From Saccoglossus kowalevskii (taxonomy: Eukaryota; Hemichordata; Enteropneusta; Harrimaniidae): 59,027 nucleotides of DNA. The first letter of the stretch is position 1. Each line of letters starts with the position of its first letter. This document shows, in pieces, positions 50,549-59,027 of this stretch. The stretch covers positions 112,250-171,276 of the forward strand of contig NW_003134344.1 of assembly GCF_000003605.2 (NCBI RefSeq), written 5' to 3'. Position numbers and translations under genes: made by a program. Under the pieces are notes generated by a model. The model saw nothing but the letters and a program-made list of their open reading frames with translations, did no database searches and was not told the DNA's origin.

Positions 50549-53500
50549 CTGCCTCGTGGTGTTCTTCCAAGACCAAGCAAGACAAGCTTTATTTACTTCT
50601 CCAAACCTTAGCTAATTAAAGGGGAGTTTAAGAGTGTGAAGCGTAGCCTCCATACATCCAACTGGCATATAGCCAATGACACGAAGTACATAACACGACA
50701 TATATATTGATTAATCATTCACTATATTGGAAACCTCTCATATAAAATAGCACCAGCAACACTCGTGGGGTATCTGGGTTATTATGTGTGGTAAAACAAC
50801 AGTCCGTTTTAATTAGTTCCAATCACTGATCCTATTTCCGTCTGGAATTCGAAAAAGAGCCCAAATGATAACAGAGTATTAGTGAGCGTGAAATATCTCA
50901 CCCGTCCTTTCACCGGAAACCAATCATGAAGTCGCAATGAGTGCGCGATCTTTTAGACACATAGAAATAAATCATGACAGTTATCTACGAAAAAGACAAT
51001 CCGATGGTATTAGGACCGTTTACTATAATATCTTTTCTCAGTATCTGTCTAATATAGTATTTTCATGAGATTAATTCATGAGATTAATACTCGTGTAGCT
51101 AGATTTGGTATGTAGATTAAGTCAGTGATATGAATTCTCGAATAAATATTAATAATGATAAGATTTTCATCTGTCTTTCTGTTCAATGACTTCAATAGTT
51201 GTCTCATTTTTTTTTGCAAATGTCAAAATTCAGAAATGCACGGAACTCCCTGAAGGCTACACAAATATTAGCATCAACAAATTTGCCGACATTTATCAAT
51301 CAGCCCAAGAGTCTAAGGCACAGTAGTTTTTGTTGCTTGTTCCATCACCCACAGTCTCAATTACTAGGAGTGGGCACTGTGTCTGGTGATTAACGTTTCA
51401 CCTTAGGCGGGACAAATTGTTTTTCTTTTGAAAGACCTATAATATATGGTAAATGGTATATAATTAGCGTCATGACATTATTTGACAACAGTATTAAATA
51501 TTAACCCCTATATATCGCCGGGATAGGAATACTTACCTTACATATATTAATGAAATATGATACACTGACAATAATGAATCGCTTGAATTGAAAATATTTA
51601 GATGTCATCGAACTATATGACATAAAAACAACCCTCACCGAGACATTTACATTTCCGCCTTGCACGATGCTTTCCAAAAAAAAAGCATCGTTAAATCTTC
51701 AGTCTTGTTCATCAAAGTTCAATATTTAAAATATGTGATCTGGCTGGTAACTACTCTTGTTTTTTTGTTGATGAGTGATTGATCTCTTCAACATTTAGAA
51801 AAATATTAAGTTATTATGAAAGAGTGAAAAGAGTGTATAATAATAATCTTATTACGGGAATACCGCAAATTATACAGTCAGACAGTACAACGCATCGGTC
51901 CATACGGTCATCGAACTTCCTTCGTTCATTCTTCGTCCACGCGCTATACCCGTGATAATCTCATACTATACGACACTGTCATATACATATATTTGACGAG
52001 AACTGATCGCTTATTTGAATCACATTGCACGACAAGCAATGTATTACCATGACGACTAACACCATATTACTTACTGCAATACCCTACTCTATATTACACA
52101 ATTTGAATATATGTTATGTCACAACCATTTTCAAATTTCTAGATTCACTGAATAATGTACATATCAAGGTTCTTAACATACGTTGTCTAGTATAATTTAC
52201 AGAGATCTATTTGAAAGCATTGAATACTTTGTTTAAATGACAGAAACTGAAACGATGACACTATGTATGGTAGCTATTAACGTTCGATAATATATCATGG
52301 TTTCTTTCTTCATGTGACACGTTAGAAAATACAATGATGCGCTTAATGTACCGTCGATTTCTTTATACATGTAGGAGCCTTAAAGAATAGGCATTTCGCT
52401 GAATATTTCAGCTTCTATATGCTTTTTTTTTCATTTAATATATATTCGACATTTCATTGGGGCACATCTTCTAAACGAGTGTGTGAACTATTGAACGTTT
52501 CCGACATGAACGTAATGCCAATATTTATTACATATGATAATCGCTGTGTCATTTACACCAATCAATTGACATCACAGTACTAAGCAATCAGCTTCGTTTC
52601 ATAGAAACAAAATGTGCGGCGTGTCGTGCTCAATCTCTTGGCATTATAATTAACAGACTAGTGCTGACAATAACAGTTGTTAACAGAGCGTACATTGCCG
52701 TGTTCACGAATTAAACTACATTGTTGGCACGGTTTTCCAGCCTTGTTCAGTTGAATCGCAGATAATTATCCAGTTCTATAGACTTCCAATTGAAGTGTGA
52801 AAAAATCGGCTTTTTGTCAGTGCTCTGAATTCGACTTCATATTGTTGATGATGTTATTGAAGCCTAAGAACTATAAATGTGAGTCGTAATAATAATGTTT
52901 AGGCTAAAAAATAATATAATTATATTAATTACAATTATTAGTATCATGATAATCAAAATGATTATTATTATTACACGTTAACTTTGTTTACTATCGAATT
53001 ATTTATTATTTAAAATGTAGTTTAAATATTTTCGATTTGGTGAATAAATAAATCATATAAATTAGGGAAACTAACACCATGTCACAAGTTCGAAATAACA
53101 TTTCACAAAAAAACAAATATATGTGACAATAAAACATTTGAACAGCCAACTTAATTACAGTCAAGAAATTTCCTCGGTCAGTGTGTTGCCTGTAATGACA
53201 TAAGTTGTTTTTTATCCAATCAGTATACTTACAAACAATCAACTACGCGCTCATCCATTTTCAGAACTGTAGCTACAAATCTAAAAATTCCCTACAATGC
53301 CCTATTTGATCTTTCAATCGATTTCTCCTCGAGACTGATTTGACGAAATAAGATTGTATTTCGCATGTGCATGGCACAAAACAAGTATGAGCAAATAGTT
53401 TAAGATCCTCATCCAGTTTTATCTGAAACTAGGTGAGTGAGAAGCAATAAAAAATAAAACAAAACAATAAATCTGTTTCAAGTTTCAAGCTCCAGGCATT

Positions 53501-54384
53501 TTGTTTAAAGATATGTCAAAAAGTTATACAAGAAGAAGAAGAAAAATGGACAATAATAATAGAGGTCCATTCAAGTTTGTGCCTCTGATTGTAAATTACT
53601 ATGAGGCAGACTGTTGAGAACATGCATGTTCTGGTAAAGTAAGGTGGCCATATATCGATATTAACATTCGTGACATGGTGAGCATAACATCTGCCTGGTC
53701 TGCTATATCAGCCATTTTAAAAGTGTATTCCATTACGCAACTTTTCGCATACACTGTTGTATCATATTACTCATTTCTTTCTAAGGATTTTTTTTTATAA
53801 TGACTACGTATATACGGCAGATGCATATAAATTTAAAAGTAAGTCACCGGGTCATAACGTGTGGGCACGTTTTTACTGATTGCTTAAAGTAATGAATATG
53901 ATAATTCCATAATAACTATGTTCCGCCTATTAATCCTATCATATTTTTACCCGCATTTCATAGACGTGACCAGATATTTCATTGGCACACTACTGATTGT
54001 GATGACCGAAAGTGGCGAGTGATAGTGAAGATGGTCACTGAAAGCAACAACGAACAAACAAGTATCCCTTCTCTGCTAAATCCACAGCCCTTTGTAAACT
54101 GACCCTTTGTTAGAATACCTTTGCCGACGTTTATTGTTATTCACGTAGCAGTAGTCAAGTACATTTTTTATGAAATAAAGTTCTAGTCATAAGTACAATA
54201 TTACCCGTCTTATAATCCTTCGACCAATTCCTATTCATTTTTTGTGTGTATAAGAGCGGTATTTCAAGAAACAATCGGATTAATATGACTCTTCGTGCAG
54301 ACATTCCATAAATGTAAACAGTTCATTGGAAAGTAATGAGCGTATCTACGAATTAACTTCTTGGATCTAGCATCAAACACACCA
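50549..54384. other. No gene seen
   Basis: AT-rich noncoding sequence apart from the small repeats listed near 51.06 and 51.67 kb. Confidence 0.45.
51664..51691. repeat. 9-bp inverted repeat around an A-rich loop
   Basis: ACGATGCTT and its exact reverse complement flank a TCC(A)n loop. A nearby 13-bp tandem pair (TCATGAGATTAAT, 51064-51089) is unrelated. Confidence 0.7.
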
Positions 54385-54581
54385 TTTGTCGACTGATTTT
54401 ACAACATTCTCCCCTCCTGTTAAATATAAGGTACGATTTTGTAATAATAAAACATATTATTACCTCCGATAACGTTATTAAGACAATATACAAAATACTT
54501 TCTTTATACTTTATTGTCGACTAATTTTACAACATTCTCCCCCAGGCCTGTTGAATATAAGGTACGATTTTGTAATAATAA
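54385..54581 (+). repeat. Direct duplication of a ~67-bp segment, 128-131 bp apart
   Basis: 54385-54451 and 54513-54581 share TTTTACAACATTCTCCCC and AATATAAGGTACGATTTTGT. They differ by a short insertion and a few substitutions. This could be sub-repeats of an element end; no element body was recognised. Confidence 0.9.
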
Positions 54582-56134
54582 AAAAATATGATGATTGGTA
54601 TTGACGTCGACTTCTGATTTCAGTGTAGGGTATATACAAGTAGTAATATATATTACAAGAACAACGAGAAGTCAAAATTCACGCCGCGGAGCCAGTTAAT
54701 TTACTATAATATGTGCGATTTTGCATTAATGAAAAGGAAAAGTTATAGTCTTGTGGGTTGCATTTTAATTGTAGCTAAATTGAGCACACAATTATGTACA
54801 TTAAGTCGTCTACAATTGAATTTATAAATTTGTTATAAATAATTGCAATAAATACGTATCGTTTCCCGAAAAAAAAAACACAACCTGTGAATTACGACAT
54901 TAAGTACATAAGTAAGTGTTAATTAGATGTTGGAGCACGGGTGTTTATTACACGTATGCACATATTTATGTATACTGTGACTGTGTATTGATACTTTCGT
55001 GATTTCTCAAATTAATGCTGCTCTCGTTCATATAAATGATATTTGCGACCCTACGTCAGTGCATTAGTTTCAATATTTTAGTCGTATGTGTGATCATAAA
55101 TTTACAAACACGATCAAATTGATTATAACACAGTTTCTGGTAGATATAATATTGACCTAAATGTTTATAGATATAAAAATAGTGTCTCTCTTGTCTTCAC
55201 TTGGGTTTACTAGTCCAAGATGGCTTATATTGTGCTGTATGGTTGTCATTCAGCCTTTCAATAAAGATTCATTTACATTGTGTGTATCACTATGCCTAGA
55301 AGAAGATGAAATCATAAACTAAATTTTACAGATTTTTTTTAAATCTCTGTCATATCCACATAACTTATTATGAGGACAAACACAGGCTCTTAACTAAGTG
55401 TGATTCAACAGTTTACGATTCAAATCATTATCTGAGAGTATGAGTGCAACCTTGAGGAAAATTACTTTTCTTTTTATTATTATGCCCAATATGGAAAAGT
55501 AGTAAATTGATTTTGTTGAACTGAAAATAAACAAATTATCTACAAAGATAATGTAGGCTAACTATAGTTAATTTGTTTCTACACATTCTCTTTGTGCCAT
55601 TTGTATTAACAAATAATTGTAATTTTGTGAATGTTAACAGATCGTCAATGTTCACAATATAATTCGAAATCGATAGGTATTTTCAAATTGCATTCTAATC
55701 AATAGCCGTTACCAAATCAACATCATTTTGTAAAACATAATCATTTGCTGTATTGCATATATTCTCAATATCACACACGAGCTAGATAGTGATACGAAAT
55801 ACAATTCATTAAATAATGTTCGTATTCGTCAGCAGACAACTCAGTAGCAACTCCAATCTGAATATTAGTCATGCCAGAAGGAATAATCTTATCACGGTTC
55901 CTCGTTTTGTGATTAAAACCGGGAGAGGAAGCTTTATATATTACATATACTACCATTCTTTAATTTGCTAATCATAGTAATGGGTCTTCTTTCTAAGAAA
56001 AGTAATTCACAATAATTTTTGAATTATGTGGTCCGTGTATATGATCTACGGTAATTTCTTTATTCTGGTGCATAGTTTGGCTTTGCTTTGATTTTGTTTG
56101 ACAGGCAGAAAAGTTAGATTTTTTACCTAGATGT
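54582..56134. other. No confirmed gene
   Basis: AT-rich. The 61-codon minus-strand frame at 55771-55956 is somewhat protein-like (IPSGMTNIQIGVATELSADE) but has no good acceptor, poly(A) signal or domain. Confidence 0.4.
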
Positions 56135-56533
56135 ATGTATACTTCAACCGATTATTCAAGCAATGCGCTGGATAAGCCTTATATACTACATAATTACGGT
56201 GGCCCATATATACAATTTAGTCCAGGAGCTGAGACCACTTTATTTATGTTTTGGAGTGCATTTGTCTACTATGGGTTTTTAGGGGTAAAAATACCCAGGG
56301 AATCCAAATCTGGTTGTCTTACTCGTCACAAATGGTGCGTTTTTGAGAAATTTGGCTGTTTTTTAATAGTTCTTGACCCCACAAATTTCAAACTGAATTA
56401 TGGGGGAGATGTAACTAAAATACAGTGCCTTGGTGAATATTTGTCACAAAGAAGTAAATTACTCCTCACAATAATTATGGTGAAATACACATTCCCTCGA
56501 GTCAGTCTTTATTCACATTCGAATAATAAATAG
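56135..56533 (+). CDS. Hypothetical ORF of 132 residues
   Basis: After the receptor this is the longest ATG-initiated plus-strand frame outside the sequence gap and the decayed repetitive gene at 57.7 kb. The product is rich in aromatic residues, has no signal peptide or domain I recognise, and has no close paralogue in the window. Composition is partly protein-like, but there is no supporting promoter, splice or poly(A) signal. It may be chance or a relic. Confidence 0.2.
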   Translation: MYTSTDYSSNALDKPYILHNYGGPYIQFSPGAETTLFMFWSAFVYYGFLGVKIPRESKSGCLTRHKWCVFEKFGCFLIVLDPTNFKLNYGGDVTKIQCLGEYLSQRSKLLLTIIMVKYTFPRVSLYSHSNNK

Positions 56534-56541
56534 GTCGCAGG

Positions 56542-56554
56542 AGGTCAAAGGTCG
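56542..56554 (+). promoter_or_regulatory. DR1-like nuclear receptor half-site pair
   Basis: AGGTCA A AGGTCG is one mismatch from the DR1 consensus bound by RXR/HNF4/COUP-TF-type receptors. A third GGTCGC lies just upstream. Single sites of this kind occur by chance; no target gene is evident. Confidence 0.2.
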
Positions 56555-57085
56555 CATAAATCGAGGATCACTGAAAATCCATATATCATTCTAGAACAAA
56601 TCTGTCAAAAATAGGCAGTTTCTATTTTCACACATTGAACATCTTTATCTATCGGAGAAGACACCCATAAACGTATTTAAATGTATGAAACATATTGGAA
56701 TACAGTTTTATATAAGAAGTTTTTATTCACTATTGGTATATGAATAAACATTTTGAAAGTATAAATTTTCAATAGTCTTCTGTCTGTCATACCTGTCACA
56801 TTCCTTTGATAGTTATTTAACATTCTGTATTGTAGGCCTACATACAATATTTAAAACACATTCCTTAGTCTTTAGTTGGTCCCAAACTTGCTTTCTTAAT
56901 AATCAAATGGAATCTAGATATGGAATCTCACCCTGGACTTCTACATCCAGACATGTTACATTAGTATACACCGATACCATGACAGTTATTTTGATTCATG
57001 TACTGCGCAGTCTCTATAATGACATAGTTCCCTCTCAAGACGAATGGTAACGTGATATTTTCTGCGCACGCTTAAATGCGATTCG

Positions 57086-57093
57086 TATAAAAA
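57086..57093 (+). promoter_or_regulatory. TATA-like box in a CpG-richer patch
   Basis: TATAAAAA within about 100 bp that holds several CpGs and the palindrome ACTGCGCAGT (about 57002-57011). It could be a core promoter for the repetitive gene that begins at 57.72 kb, whose start is preceded by an acceptor-like TTATATTTCAG. Inference only. Confidence 0.2.
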
Positions 57094-57722
57094 TTACGCG
57101 ACTGTACGCGGGTGTCCCGATGCAGACAGTGAGAGGGAGAGTTATAATTTTTGGGTTTACGCACCAGATTCACCGAATCTTTGCTGAATTAAGGTATTTT
57201 CATGTATTCTGAATATTAGGTTTTCAATGTTGGTGTAGTAATTAAACCTTTCGATTTAAAGTTGAATGATTTTGCTTTGTTTATGATAAACCGCGGATAA
57301 ACATGCATCCATGATGATGCCATCTGTGATCCATTTTCTCAGTGCTGATGACAATTGGCTGTTGACAATGCTCTCTCTAGCTCAACAAAGCTAAATAATC
57401 ACCGTTATTGGGGTAACCATTCGTACAGTATACATCATCTACTAAGCATGCAATACACTTGTATAGCACTTAGTGGATTTGTTTTTTTTCTTTTTGAGAA
57501 ATAGTTCTTCATATAACCAGGTAATTCAGTCTGTTGGGATGATACATGTTTCAATTAATTTTACCAAGTTATAGCAAGCCTTCATTACATTTTGCAACAT
57601 TTATGTATTTAGAAAAAAATACACAAACAAGATAAATTTTGCGAACAAAATGTCACAACTGTGATAATTGTGATACATACAACTTATCTTTATTGTAAAC
57701 ATCTGTTTATATTTCAGCAATA

Positions 57723-58650
57723 ATGTCTGAAAAATTTCCAACAAGCACTGGCTCTCAACGACTCCAGTGTATTCTACACATACCTGGCTTACCGTCAAAG
57801 AGGCTGCACAGATAAGGAGAGATCTGTTTACTTCAAAGTATATTCCTGTTTGTCAGAGACTGCCTGCAGAGTATAGTACTGTGGATGGGTTTCACAGAAA
57901 CTGCTATAAAAACTTTACTGCAATTCCAAAACAGCCGTGCACCACTGTTTCTGGTTCACTTCAGACATGACTTCAGTCAACTGGACTGTTTAGAAATAAC
58001 TGTATATTTTGTCCACTGGTTCGAAAGAGGATGAAGGGACAGACTAAATGTGAAAGTCTGACTCAGTGTGAAATATATGATGCACAGGACAGTATTCTAA
58101 AAGCTGCCACAGATCAAAAGGCCAGAGGTTGTTAACACAGATAAAAGACATTGACTTTATTGCAAAGGAGGTAAAATACCACAACAGTTGCAGGAAAAAA
58201 TATCTAGCTGCAGCAAAGAGATCTAATGAAATAAGGGAATCTAAGAAGAACGATGCACATGCCAAAGCATTCCATGTAATCAGACAAAGTATAGATAATA
58301 TGATCAAAGAGAAGGTTGGAGTGATGCTAACCAAACTCCACAAGCAGTACATTGACATTTTGGCTGAACATGGAGAAGCAGATTCAACATATTCTGCACA
58401 GTCTTTACAACTCAAAATATGTAGTACATACAAGGATGCAGTGAAAATAGATAAACTAACAAACAAGCTTGGAATTGTTGTATTTTCTAATGATATTGAC
58501 ATCAATGAATCCTATGCATATGTACAGGAAAAAAAAGTGTTTGGTTGAAGAGGCTGCACATAGTTTGCGATCAGAAATACTATGCCAGTTGAGTACTTGT
58601 GAATCCTTGCCATATCCACTAAATGCCGGTGATTATGGGACAGTGAACAG
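57723..58650 (+). pseudogene. Decayed cysteine-rich repetitive gene (unnamed, TE-like invertebrate family)
   Basis: Plus-strand frames in order carry TWLTVKEAAQIRRDL, GFHRNCYKNF, an in-frame TGA at 57968, NCIFCPLVRKRMKGQ, a frameshift near 58130, AKEVKYHNSCRKKY, then a long helical part (58200-58540), and after another frameshift at an A-run near 58535 HSLRSEILCQLSTCESLPYP. This order (N-terminal W/AAxIR helix, H-x2-C, C-x2-C, H-x3-C, helical linker, SLR..I) matches a family of uncharacterised proteins very numerous in cnidarians, molluscs and lancelets, often in mobile contexts. Function is unknown; the Cys/His motifs suggest zinc binding. At least two frameshifts and one stop mark it as a pseudogene. 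The first ATG follows an acceptor-like site but its frame ends after 30 codons. Confidence 0.8.
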
Positions 58651-58734
58651 TGAACAGGTACATTTTCTAAGCTCTTGGTCTAATTCAAAAAAACTCAGTA
58701 TTCGTGAGTAATTGTACCTCTGTGACGTTACATA

Positions 58735-59027
58735 ATGAAGTGCAATGACTGTAACGTGAAACGAGGCGTGGTTTTGTGCCAAGGGGATTTACCACTTTGT
58801 GGAAAATGCAAGGTAAAACGATTTTCTACCACGGATGAAGCCGATATGGCGGCGAATACAGTGAATACCAACACAACAGGTGGTTCTCCTAACAATGGTG
58901 ATGACAATATGGCAACAATACTACGTGAAATTCGTAGTATTAATGAAAAGCTACAGAAAATCAACGTATTAGAGGGGAAATTGGAGCAGGTAGAAAAATC
59001 TATGAAATTTATTAATGATGTCTATGA
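58735..59027 (+). CDS. LINE ORF1-like protein, N-terminal part (cut by window end)
   Basis: Open from ATG to the window edge (97 codons). An N-terminal Cys motif (MKCNDCNVKRG, then LCGKCK) gives C-x2-C...C-x2-C spacing like a small zinc knuckle. A Thr/Asn/Gly linker follows, then a coiled-coil heptad region (ILREIRSINEKLQKINVLEG and on). This layout is typical of ORF1 proteins of CR1/L2-like LINEs, which bind element RNA. No breaks are seen in the visible part, unlike the other elements here, so it may be younger. ORF2 would lie beyond the window. A host gene with a similar layout is not excluded. Confidence 0.6.
   Translation, partial: MKCNDCNVKRGVVLCQGDLPLCGKCKVKRFSTTDEADMAANTVNTNTTGGSPNNGDDNMATILREIRSINEKLQKINVLEGKLEQVEKSMKFINDVY

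Noticed and set aside
58044-58505. 153-codon minus-strand ORF
   Set aside because: Antisense to the cysteine-rich relic, whose plus-strand frames carry the family motifs.
1-59027. CRISPR arrays, operons, bacterial promoters or rRNA genes
   Set aside because: No regularly spaced identical repeats with unique spacers, no compact gene arrays, and no rRNA-like sequence; the window is eukaryotic.
1-59027. Functional tRNA genes
   Set aside because: No segment with matching acceptor stem, A box and GGTTCGA-type B box was found by eye; only a weak tRNA-like piece near 23.8 kb. A tRNAscan-SE run would settle this.

Overview
This is an AT-rich animal nuclear genomic window. Signs of this are one long open reading frame in 59 kb, sparse coding, plausible GT-AG splice sites, AATAAA poly(A) signals, many decayed eukaryotic transposable-element genes and a scaffold gap of N. 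The mix of a LINE reverse transcriptase, a Penelope-like reverse transcriptase, Crypton-like, paired-domain and THAP relics and GTCCGTCGTC-type repeats fits a marine invertebrate (mollusc, cnidarian, hemichordate or lancelet grade). I cannot name the species.

The only convincing intact protein gene is an intronless rhodopsin-class (class A) G-protein-coupled receptor at 39389-40417 (+). It resembles peptide receptors of the TRH/neuromedin-U type. It has a five-codon upstream ORF just ahead of it and a poly(A) signal behind it. It keeps N1.50, D2.50, (E)RY, W4.50, P6.50 and NPxxY, but has Thr in place of the TM6 tryptophan, no TM5 proline and a very short second extracellular loop.

Layout. 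1-7.1 kb: two diverged copies of a ~0.85 kb direct repeat (1620-2475 and 6224-7110) flank a decayed minus-strand LINE reverse transcriptase (about 4040-5744), with a GTCCGTCGTC repeat beside it. 7-17.6 kb: mostly noncoding, with a possible minus-strand terminal exon at 10506-10703, an assembly gap at 13172-13943 and a 45-bp tandem repeat beside the gap. 17.8-18.6 kb: a Crypton/KIAA1958-like domain with plausible splice sites. 20.7-21.6 kb: a decayed paired-domain (Tc1/mariner-type) transposase followed by a decayed THAP zinc finger. 22-38 kb: noncoding, with a 14-bp perfect inverted repeat, duplicated segments, a 0.7 kb element with 14-bp inverted ends, a dispersed-motif cluster and an LTR-like GC-richer block. 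39.3-40.8 kb: the receptor gene. 41-49 kb: noncoding with a few coding-like patches. 49.6-50.6 kb: a minus-strand Penelope-like RT relic and a 22-bp minisatellite. 54.4 kb: a short direct duplication. 57.7-59 kb: a decayed cysteine-rich repetitive gene, then the start of a LINE ORF1-like protein cut by the window end.

The genes do not form a functional unit. The window is a single receptor gene set in old transposon debris. I found no convincing novel multi-gene system. The most interesting leads are the divergent receptor, the spliced-looking Crypton-like domain, the repeat-flanked LINE and several unexplained inverted repeats.
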